Position numbers and translations under genes: made by a program
Part shown: piece by piece, positions 1 to 7,500 of the stretch
Layout of the letters: every line of letters begins with the position of its first letter
Position numbering within the stretch: position 1 is the stretch's first letter
The notes under the pieces: generated by a model
Told to the model about the DNA's origin: nothing
The model's input: only the letters and a program-made list of their open reading frames with translations
The model's database searches: none
Virus record (IMG/VR): IMGVR_UViG_3300028840_004626
Span: 1 to 64,000 of that record
DNA from: a virus
Length of the DNA: 64,000 nt
Direction: 5' to 3' (one strand)

Positions 1-285
1 TCTCTTCAGGATACTCCTGGGTCTATGAATCCAATCTCAGCATACGTTCTCGCTGCCCAGAGCGTCCTCCAGCTGCTTAAAATGGGTGAGGTGGTGCTCG
101 TACACTGTCAAGCTGGAATAAGCCGTTCTACGGCCATCTGCTGCCTCGTACTGGCTATCCTGCATGGACGTACTCTTCAAGAGGCTTTCAACCATATTTC
201 TTCCATTCGGCCGGGTGTTTATATCATGACACACCATTTACCCCTACTCAGACCATCACTTGACCTTCTTAGGGAACTGTTCTAA
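1..285 (+). CDS. Tyrosine / dual-specificity protein phosphatase, C-terminal part
   Basis: The reading frame is open from the first base of the window, so the N-terminus lies outside. The cysteine-phosphatase signature HCxAGxSRS is complete: the nucleophile Cys is encoded at 106-108 and the phosphate-binding Arg at 124-126. The helix that follows (LAILHGRTLQEAFNHI) and the Arg-Pro turn match the end of the dual-specificity phosphatase fold. Such enzymes remove phosphate from Tyr, Ser/Thr or other phosphorylated substrates through a cysteinyl-phosphate intermediate. An ATG at 25 exists but would leave a protein lacking the core sheet, so it is unlikely to be the start. The substrate cannot be told. 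It is separated from the virion genes by a 206-bp non-coding region and is probably an accessory or host-takeover gene. Confidence 0.85.
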   Translation, partial: SLQDTPGSMNPISAYVLAAQSVLQLLKMGEVVLVHCQAGISRSTAICCLVLAILHGRTLQEAFNHISSIRPGVYIMTHHLPLLRPSLDLLRELF

Positions 286-491
286 CACCGTTCTAACTCT
301 TTCTCTTTATTTATGAAAAAAAATTCACTTGACAAACCCCCGAACTGCTTGGTATATATATATTAGTTGGTTTATATAACTGCTTCTATATATACCTGGT
401 ATGTATATATTAAAGATATCTAGATAGTATTACTCCTTTTTACTTTTATTTACCCAAGATACCCACTAGACTAAAAAATGGAGATAAATTA
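286..491 (+). promoter_or_regulatory. AT-rich intergenic region with promoter and short repeats
   Basis: This is the longest non-coding stretch in the window. It is very AT-rich, with several runs of alternating TA. It holds a strong sigma70-like promoter (listed separately), a second TG-G-TATGTA element at 397-405, and an 8-bp direct repeat AACTGCTT at 343-350 and 379-386. Each copy of the repeat is followed by a TA-rich block. No rho-independent terminator is obvious behind the phosphatase gene. The repeat pair could be an operator, but that is a guess. Confidence 0.6.
329..358 (+). promoter_or_regulatory. Promoter with consensus -35 and extended -10
   Basis: TTGACA at 329-334 is a perfect -35 hexamer. 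TATATA at 353-358 follows after an 18-bp spacer and is preceded by TG at 350-351, giving an extended -10 (TGGTATATA). It faces the gene at 492 and would drive the small-gene cluster downstream. This is the best match to a bacterial housekeeping promoter in the window. Confidence 0.65.
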
Positions 492-1577
492 ATGGCAAAT
501 AATGATACTGAAGAGCTTCTTTCTCGCCTCGAACCTCGATCCGCCAAACCCTTATCCGGACCAGAAGAGACCATGGAGGCTATTCGAGCTAATTCTTCTC
601 TTCAAAGGGAGTTCGAGTCAATTTCTAGCCAACAATCTACTCCATCCTCTTCAAGCGCCGCAGATTTAGATATGCGAGATGTGCGCACACTTGATTTTTT
701 TTTCTTAAGGAATTCAGAGATAGACCGAGGTCACGTAGAGAGAAGCCTGGGTGATATCTTTTGTATAGATGGAGAATGGCACAGAAGATTTCCTTCTTCA
801 GGAGAATTAGAAGAACAGACAATAGAACCCTGGAATTCTGTACAGTTCTGGGGATTAGTCAGATGTCTAGACCAAGCACTCATTAATCTTCGTCGACCCA
901 TAGAGCCAATTACCCGATACACATCTATTTCTATGCAGGAACTCCAATGGCTCCTAGAGGACTACACTCGAGAAAGAGAACAGCGACAACAACCCCAAAG
1001 AGATCCAACGACGAATACAGATCACGAAATTACAGATCGTGGAATGCGGCAGACCGTACAGATTTTACAGAACAGGGTGCACAGGCTCGAGAATAGGTCA
1101 GAGTGGAGCCAACCAGAGATGATATATCCCGCGCACCACGCCTGCCCGGATTCATACCCAGAAGGGACAAGATTTGCCACAATTCTGCGTATACCGAATG
1201 AATTTTTTAACAGAATCAACCGGCCCGAGTTATTTCCGCGACATTTAGCAATGGGGTGGTTATACAATAGGAATCTAGGAATGGTTCGTGGCAATTCAAA
1301 AGAGTATTATTTAGATCAGATGGAATATCCACACATCAATGTTGCAGACCAAGAAGAATTTGACAGAGATTGCAAATTGATCAGAATAAAGGCAGATAGA
1401 TGGTGGAGTGGATTGCATGCACGCGCCGAAGGTGCGACATTTGTGTATCAGAATATGTTTGATTATTTAGATTTCGAAATGGCCGCGAATATGTATCCGG
1501 CCTACGAAGCAGATATGAGAAGAAGGGAGAATGAAAGAGAACGAGAGAGAGAACAAGGCCAAGAGGAGAGCAAGTAA
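492..1577 (+). CDS. Hypothetical protein, 361 aa
   Basis: I do not recognise a family. The ATG start is supported by GGAG at 480-483, 8 bases upstream. The N-terminal ~65 residues are low in hydrophobics and rich in Ser, Glu and Gln, so probably disordered. Residues ~70-310 look folded, with many aromatic and charged residues, including stretches around WHRRFPSSGE and RWWSGLHARAEGA. The last ~20 residues are an alternating Glu/Arg helix (RRRENEREREREQGQEES). There is no signal peptide or membrane segment. It is the first gene after the 329-358 promoter and is translationally coupled to the next gene by a TAATG overlap. The place in the operon suggests an early or accessory function, but nothing fixes one. 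Confidence 0.8.
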   Translation: MANNDTEELLSRLEPRSAKPLSGPEETMEAIRANSSLQREFESISSQQSTPSSSSAADLDMRDVRTLDFFFLRNSEIDRGHVERSLGDIFCIDGEWHRRFPSSGELEEQTIEPWNSVQFWGLVRCLDQALINLRRPIEPITRYTSISMQELQWLLEDYTREREQRQQPQRDPTTNTDHEITDRGMRQTVQILQNRVHRLENRSEWSQPEMIYPAHHACPDSYPEGTRFATILRIPNEFFNRINRPELFPRHLAMGWLYNRNLGMVRGNSKEYYLDQMEYPHINVADQEEFDRDCKLIRIKADRWWSGLHARAEGATFVYQNMFDYLDFEMAANMYPAYEADMRRRENEREREREQGQEESK

Positions 1578-1972
1578 TGGATCCACACGAGAAGGAAGCA
1601 AAAAGTAAAATCGCGGAAATTAAGGCGCGAGAAGAACAAGAAAAACGAGGATGGGGAAGAATTTATAGAATAAGTCCACAGATTTGGGCACAGTACAGGA
1701 AGAATATCGAGTACGTAGGTACGCGAGGAAATAATCTCGACCTGTTGGCGCACAAGATTGTAGTGACGCACGGGGCTAAGCCCTACATTATCCCACCCTC
1801 TCATCACTTTAGCTGTTATATTATCCAGGTTAATGCACCGTGTATCTATGTCCTCGCCAAATTTCCAGGAGAATGGGAAGGGTTTGAGCCGATTCCGTCA
1901 GATACGGGTGATGTAGAATTGATAGATCTCCTACCGATGAGCGAGATTAGGCCAGAGTTATACAATGAGTAA
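1577..1972 (+). CDS. Hypothetical protein, 131 aa
   Basis: No family is recognised. The ATG overlaps the stop codon of the preceding gene (TAATG), so translation is coupled. The N-terminal ~25 residues are a highly charged Lys/Glu helix. The rest contains short hydrophobic strands (CYIIQVNAPCIYVLAKF) and ends in an acidic tail, which suggests a small soluble alpha/beta protein. It has no membrane segment and no recognisable active-site motif. Neighbours on both sides are also small unknown genes in the same reading direction. Confidence 0.78.
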   Translation: MDPHEKEAKSKIAEIKAREEQEKRGWGRIYRISPQIWAQYRKNIEYVGTRGNNLDLLAHKIVVTHGAKPYIIPPSHHFSCYIIQVNAPCIYVLAKFPGEWEGFEPIPSDTGDVELIDLLPMSEIRPELYNE

Positions 1973-2255
1973 AAAAGAGAGATCGAAGCCCAATGAGCCC
2001 GTAGATTATGTTTTAGATGGCCTATGGGACTTGATCACGCGAATTAATACACACGACAAGAAACACCTCGGCAATAATATGCTAGAGAAGTATGATTACT
2101 TTGCCCGACATGGCAAACAGGGTCGAAATTGTACATATGGCCTGAAGGCCAAACAGATGTTTATGATTTACGATTGGCCCGATGTAAAAAAGCAATTGAA
2201 GAAGATTGTCGAATATATTAGGACAATCCCCGGAAGTGAGAATTTCGCCAAGTAG
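1965..2255 (+). CDS. Hypothetical protein, 96 aa
   Basis: No family is recognised. The ATG lies inside the end of the preceding gene (8-bp overlap). The protein is small, basic and rich in Lys, Asp and Tyr, with two likely helices (VDYVLDGLWDLITRI and WPDVKKQLKKIVEYIRTI) separated by a basic loop holding one Cys. Its size and charge would suit a nucleic-acid or protein-binding factor, but no helix-turn-helix or zinc motif is clear. Same operon as its neighbours. Confidence 0.72.
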   Translation: MSKKERSKPNEPVDYVLDGLWDLITRINTHDKKHLGNNMLEKYDYFARHGKQGRNCTYGLKAKQMFMIYDWPDVKKQLKKIVEYIRTIPGSENFAK

Positions 2256-2442
2256 TGAAGTGTCACAAGCAATCGAAGATGCACTAGTAGCTCTAAGACA
2301 GGTAATGGAAGAAAATGAGAAGAGCAGGTATAGCCAGATATTCTACGAGCACGAACAGCGCAGACTGGCTGCCATCAGACAGGTTGGCGAGCAGTGTATC
2401 TTTTTGTTCGCATATCAAGGAGTTATAGATGTTGGCGTATGA
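2236..2442 (+). CDS. Small hypothetical protein with shared C-terminal tail
   Basis: The frame is open from a TTG at 2206, but the GTG at 2236 is preferred: it overlaps the upstream gene by only 20 bp and has AGGA at 2220-2223. A GTG at 2260 is also possible. The chosen start gives 68 residues. The protein is mostly one helix rich in Glu, Arg and Gln. It ends in a Tyr/Glu/Gln/Arg helix, then GEQCIFLFAY, which resembles the C-terminal ends of the next three proteins (helix with QR, Gly, basic residue, Gln, then alternating aromatic residues). Function unknown. It overlaps the following gene by 14 bp. Confidence 0.6.
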   Translation: MRISPSSEVSQAIEDALVALRQVMEENEKSRYSQIFYEHEQRRLAAIRQVGEQCIFLFAYQGVIDVGV

Positions 2443-2872
2443 TGTGTCAGAACCAAGGACGAACCAACCAGAGGAAGAGGGTTGGGAACGGGGGTATGGG
2501 TTCGAGTATAGGCTGACGTATCCGGTTCAGCCAGCAGCGGGGAGCTATACGATTACCTACTCGAATGGGACGAGAGAATATACACAAGAAGAATGGGCAG
2601 AAATGTCTAGACAAAGACAGCCGGAACAGATTTACTATCTCTACCCACATCCCACAGATGGATATATCCGAGATGAGCACACTGGGCTTAATATGGTTGG
2701 TGATCAGTGGACAGAAGAACAACTCACCGAGATGGATCAGAGGTTCATAGAGAGATATGGGAGGAGTAATCCACATTTACATTTTCCAACCTATATCGAA
2801 GTACAGAGAGAGATGAATAAGAAAATGAAAAAGGGTAGACAGCTTGTCTTTGCCTTTATAAGAGAACTATAG
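2429..2872 (+). CDS. Hypothetical protein with MNKK/GRQL C-terminal tail, 147 aa
   Basis: Function unknown. ATG start with AAGGAG at 2417-2422, 6 bases upstream. The first ~110 residues are rich in Tyr, Trp, Pro and Glu and look like a small beta-rich domain. The last ~30 residues hold a distinctive tail: TYIEVQREMNKK, then KKGRQLVFAFIREL. Almost the same tail closes the next protein (YLELQRKMNKK, RKGRQLRLYL), and more distant versions close the proteins at 2236 and 3229. The N-terminal parts differ, so the tail looks like a shared module, perhaps a docking or degradation tag. The downstream gene follows after 7 bp. Confidence 0.75.
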   Translation: MLAYDVSEPRTNQPEEEGWERGYGFEYRLTYPVQPAAGSYTITYSNGTREYTQEEWAEMSRQRQPEQIYYLYPHPTDGYIRDEHTGLNMVGDQWTEEQLTEMDQRFIERYGRSNPHLHFPTYIEVQREMNKKMKKGRQLVFAFIREL

Positions 2873-2879
2873 GAGATTT

Positions 2880-3236
2880 ATGCCATTAGAGCCAGCCTAC
2901 AGAGATAACTATTTAGTGGTAGGTAGTGGATACATTCAGTCAGAGGTTCCGACGCTAGAGAGTATTGGCGAGCGTGATTTCATACTGGAGACTGTTGTCT
3001 CATCTGGTGTCATCTATTACGATGATATGAATGATTGGCTAAATCCGAATTTCCGAACGGTTAGCAGCGCTGAGATTTGGATACCAGCACACGGAGATAT
3101 TGTACACGGTAGTGGAACGTTCTATGGCGTGAATAGAAGGAAAGAGCCTAGCTATCTAGAATTACAGAGAAAGATGAATAAAAAGACTAGAAAAGGGAGG
3201 CAGCTAAGGTTATATTTGGGGGAAGAGAGTGCCTAA
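2880..3236 (+). CDS. Hypothetical protein with MNKK/GRQL C-terminal tail, 118 aa
   Basis: Function unknown. ATG start with TAGGAG just behind the upstream stop codon. The N-terminal ~85 residues are acidic, with Tyr, Trp and Asp and hints of beta strands (DFILETVVSSGVIYY). The tail YLELQRKMNKK plus RKGRQLRLYLGEES closely matches the end of the preceding protein. The two genes are therefore likely tandem relatives that diverged outside the tail. The next gene begins 8 bp before this one ends. Confidence 0.75.
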   Translation: MPLEPAYRDNYLVVGSGYIQSEVPTLESIGERDFILETVVSSGVIYYDDMNDWLNPNFRTVSSAEIWIPAHGDIVHGSGTFYGVNRRKEPSYLELQRKMNKKTRKGRQLRLYLGEESA

Positions 3237-3693
3237 TTACGAAGATACTCCACAACCTCAGCGACCCTGTGTGTTGCTCCGTAATGAAACTGGTGGACTA
3301 GAACGATTTTTCGCAGATGACGATGGGGTTATTCGTGTGCCTCCTGGCAACTGGGAGACAATGCAGGCAGAATATAGTATTCCAGAGGATGTTCGAGTGA
3401 TTTCGGGTAGCGGCATCAACGAAACAGTCATACAGGACTATAGAGAGGAAGTAGAGCTCGAAGAGGCGATCCGGGATGCATTCAATAGGATCGTTCAGGC
3501 ACCAGCGCGTCCGAATACACTATTTCTGCATCCAAGCGTAGCAAGAGAGTTGAATTTATTGAGTGATGAGCGGAGAGCATTGAAGTATGCAAGAAAACAG
3601 CGTAAGATAGGAAAGAGAATGGAAGTGGGAAAGCAGATCCCGTTTTTATTTATTACCCGACCCCAAAGTGCACGGGAGTTGGCGATCACTTAA
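3229..3693 (+). CDS. Hypothetical protein with related C-terminal tail, 154 aa
   Basis: Function unknown. The GTG start overlaps the previous stop by 8 bp. The ~70-residue N-terminal part has beta-strand character (PCVLLRNETGGLERFFADD). A middle segment, residues ~85-115, contains a Pro-rich linker and NTLFLHPSVARELNLL, which is reminiscent of a capsid-type element, but this is too short to call. The tail (KYARKQRKIGKRMEVGKQIPFLFI) is a diverged copy of the tail in the two upstream proteins: helix with QR and basic residues, Gly-Lys-Gln, then alternating aromatic residues. It is the last gene of the small cluster. Confidence 0.75.
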   Translation: MPNYEDTPQPQRPCVLLRNETGGLERFFADDDGVIRVPPGNWETMQAEYSIPEDVRVISGSGINETVIQDYREEVELEEAIRDAFNRIVQAPARPNTLFLHPSVARELNLLSDERRALKYARKQRKIGKRMEVGKQIPFLFITRPQSARELAIT

Positions 3694-3705
3694 GTGGGGA
3701 AGTAC

Positions 3706-4569
3706 ATGTCTGAAGAAAACACTACTGATAAATTAATGAAGCTCAACGGAAGCATAATTAAGTCTGATGGAAGCCACGTAAAGTCTGATTTTTTCAAGTT
3801 TCTTGAGATCAATCTAGATGATTACTCAGATATTGAGTACACCCCAGAAGAGGCCCAGAAGATTCGCTCTCATATGTCTCATCTCTCAACGGGGGCTACA
3901 GCCGTATTGCCCCTCAAGTGTGCGGGGCCTGTTCGCTGCCCATTTGCTGCAAGGTGTCCATTCGTAAAGATAGATAAAGAAAGAAAGAAAAAAGACCCTA
4001 ATGCGAAACAGATGACCCCGGTGACCAAGGATTGCTTAGTGGAGATTAATCTGTTGAACGAGTGGACTAGATTGTATGTAATGGAGTTTGATGTCCCCGA
4101 GAAGAGCTTTTTAGAGCTAATGATGTGTAGAGAGCTGGCAGAGATCGAAGTGATGCTTTGGCGGCTCAACAACAATTTGTCCAAAGAAGGAAATGCAAAT
4201 CTGGTAGACAATGTGGTGATGGGCGTAGATAAAGAGGGCAACCCATTGATGCGCCTAGAGAAGAGCGCTTTCCTAGCAGCAAAAGAGCAACTGACCAATA
4301 GGAAGTCAAAAATCATAAAGGCGATGGTTGGAGATCGACAGGAGAAGTACAAGAAGGAAGCAGCATTGAAGATCAGGGAAGAGAAAGATCCGAGTGTATC
4401 TTCTGCTAAGTTGCGCGGCGAAATCAATCGTCTGCTGAAACAGGCGGAAAGCAAGGTGTTGGCGCTGAAGGAGAGCGAAGGGGATGTCATCGATATCACG
4501 ATGGATCAAATGGACAAGGAGAAGACCGTAACGCCAGAGTCGATAATTGACGAAGTGTCTGAGGAGTAG
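3706..4569 (+). CDS. Conserved phage-type protein with a four-cysteine cluster
   Basis: ATG 3706 is chosen over an in-frame GTG at 3694 because GGGGA at 3696-3700 sits 5 bases upstream of the ATG. The protein has 287 residues. C72, C78 and C84 in the segment LKCAGPVRCPFAARCPF, plus C110, form a compact set suited to zinc or Fe-S binding. Proteins with a similar CPxxxxCPF segment occur in other large phages, to my memory without known function. Residues ~110-250 are helical and highly charged, and the C-terminus is acidic. Its place ahead of the head genes makes a packaging role, such as a small terminase subunit, possible but unproven. Confidence 0.75.
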   Translation: MSEENTTDKLMKLNGSIIKSDGSHVKSDFFKFLEINLDDYSDIEYTPEEAQKIRSHMSHLSTGATAVLPLKCAGPVRCPFAARCPFVKIDKERKKKDPNAKQMTPVTKDCLVEINLLNEWTRLYVMEFDVPEKSFLELMMCRELAEIEVMLWRLNNNLSKEGNANLVDNVVMGVDKEGNPLMRLEKSAFLAAKEQLTNRKSKIIKAMVGDRQEKYKKEAALKIREEKDPSVSSAKLRGEINRLLKQAESKVLALKESEGDVIDITMDQMDKEKTVTPESIIDEVSEE

Positions 4570-4577
4570 TGAGTTAG

Positions 4578-7500
4578 TTGCCAATTCGGGATTTCCTGAA
4601 TCTTTCTCAAATCCGACAAGCGACAAGCCCTGACGAATTGCTGAAACGTTTGCAGCTTGGGGCTCAGGCACTTTCTGTACAATTTAGCGAAGAATTCGAG
4701 CCGGAATGGCGCGAACGTGCTGGCAAGTGGGGTATTAGCTACAATCCTAATACTCGAGTACTTAGCGCACCAACCTGGGCCATCCGGTCTAATTTCGAAA
4801 GCCCAGAGGCCATAAAAGAATTATGGGGAGGGCAGAGGCCTGGCGCCGACCGGATTACTCGCTTAGCGCGCGCAGTACAAGCACACGAATTAGCTGAAGC
4901 TTTTTATCTAGAACAATACGGCGCTACTCATCCTCGATTTAGCTCGCATGTGGCGCGTGATGTTATTCGAGCTGAAATAGGCGTAGCCGCGCAGATGGGT
5001 AAGCAAACCCTGTTCGATATGTTGAAATTCAGACAGGTTGAGCTGGATTATATGCAGCAGTCAGGAAGATTCAATCCATCGTTTAGCCCGCCGCGATTTA
5101 CAACATACAAGACAGACATGTTAAGGATCATGCAGGATGTTAGAAATTGGGCAGGAAAGCAATCTGGAACCACGTTTTCTCAACAGCAATTAGCCGAGCT
5201 AAACAAAAATATCATTAGCAATTTTTCTGATTTGCCTATTCACAGATATTACACATCGATGAGCAAAAGACGTATTGGTAAAATCGGGCTGGGAATGGCA
5301 GCAATAGCCGCTGGCTACTATTCTCTTTTTTCTGGATCGGACGATCAATCCAATGTTGTTCAGGGTATGCAGGAGGGCGGCTTTGCATCCCAACTCCGCA
5401 AGCTTGAAACAGACTTTGGTAGCGGATATCAGGGACAAGAGGGCCCATCGTCTTCAACAGCCACCAATATGGCTTTTGGTGCAGTGTTGGGTGGAGCGGC
5501 AGGATTTGGAATGTCTCGTATGCAGGCTCAGGCCATTATCGAAGAAGACCTGAGTGCATATCCTAGATTGCAGGAATTAAGAAAGATGGGCGCCCGTGGG
5601 GGGTTCGCTCTATATGCGCCCGAGTTTACGGAAATTCAGCAAATTCGTAAGCGTATGCCATGGTGGTCTAGGCTCGATCCACAAATGTACAATCCTATTG
5701 AGGCAATGAAGATCCTAAAGACGCCCGAAGAGTTGTTGAGATTTAAGGGTGTTGCCTATCTACATGAACCCCCGAATTTTTCAGAAGAGATTTGGAAACA
5801 GGCGCTTCGATCTAAAAACATCCTGGGTATGTTTGAACCCGAAGTGGGCACAAACAAGTTAGCAACCTATGAGTGGCTGTCTGAACGCCTGGGTGGAGAC
5901 CAGCTCGCATCTCGAATTCATCCACATACGGTTGGATTTGATCGCTTACCTATTGTGCCATCGGCTCATAGGTCTACCCTATTGGCGGAAATTAAAAAAC
6001 TCAATCAGGAATGGCCCCTCATCATAAAACATGCCGAGGGATCTTTACAGAAAGATGTTTATCTAAATGTGGCAAATATTCCCGATGAGGCTCTCGATGA
6101 CATGCTGAAAAACCCCAAAGACTGGGTTGCACAAGCTAAGCTAGATCTTGCGGATGAATTTCGTGTTGTGACAGTAGGGGACAAGCCGGTTTTCACAGTA
6201 CATCGCTGGGGAACCGAAAGAATGAAGCCTTTTACGGAATTTGCCAAGAAGATTCCTGGCCTAGGTCGAGTTCTGGAAGCCAATCGTTTTCCAGAGAACC
6301 TTTTCGGCGTTAGAGACGAAGAACTACGTGGTCGTCTTGAAACTTTCGCAAGCAAGGTATCGAAGCAGCTACCATATGAGGTTGGCGCATTTGACATTGG
6401 ACTTACTACCGAGGGGCAGTTAAAAGTCATTGAGGCCCAGAGATACTTTGGAACAATTAGAAATCCACTAGTTATTGAGCGCATGACCCAGACTCTTACC
6501 GGAGGCCCTTCGTTTTATGGTCGATTAGCTCGGGGTATGGGTGCTGTAGGTGCAGGCATTCTCGTTGGGGCCGGGATGGCAGCACTATTGAGTAGTGATA
6601 CGAATACTGCTGAAATTACCTCAGATCCAAAATTTATTCTGGCCGAAAATAAGAATTTCGATGGGTTTTGGGAAGATGGTATTGCGGCGCAACTTCGCAA
6701 GGCAAATACCCCCTTTGGTTCTGGCGTTAATCAATTTAAAGTATTGCGCGGATTAGTGCGTGGAGCACTGCAGCAATCCAAGGGCGCTGGGCAGAAAATT
6801 AGACAAAAGATTATAGAGAGAGTTGTCACACCCTTTAAAGAAGGTATGCGCGAGAGCATGGGGGCCCCCGCAACTTTTGAAGAAGCGCTACGTCGCGGCA
6901 AGCAAGTGTCTGTTCTTGGCGAAGGTCTGTATGCGGAATCATCTCTTATGAGAACGGTGTTCCAAGGTCAAGAATATCAGTATGTTCGTAAAAGATTGTT
7001 GCCAGATGCTCGTAAACGAGTCGAGGAAATGATTCGTAATCCTAGGGGACGCTATGAGCCCGGGGCCACAGATCTGATGGGTCGTGCAGAGGTTCCGCTT
7101 GAAACATGGCGCAGGTATCTGCGGGGACTGAACCTGGAGACCGAGGCCAATGTAATGCGGCGCATTGAGGACCTCAATATCGCCCCTAAAGTCTATGCCT
7201 CGTCTCGTCGCGAAATATTTATGGAATATATTCCTCATAAAACCCTTGGTAAGGCGATTATGGATGGTGATGACGTTACCCAGGGAATTATGCAGATTCG
7301 CAAGGCTATGGGGCGTCTATCAGAAGAACATAAAATTTGGAACCTAGACCCAACAGAATTTAACATCATGTTTGACCCCAAAAATAAAAAAGCCTTCTGG
7401 TTGGATTGGGGTTTGGCTGAAAGATATGCAAGATATGGGTTTAAGGCACCTCAGGCAACTACGCGGATGCATCAGGTATTTGGCACGTATCTTAAAAGAG

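Noticed and set aside
3879-4499. 206-codon open frame on the - strand
   Set aside because: Lies wholly inside the Cys4-protein gene on the + strand, has no ribosome site of note, and its product is rich in Ser/Leu/Phe as expected for the antisense of a charged helical gene.
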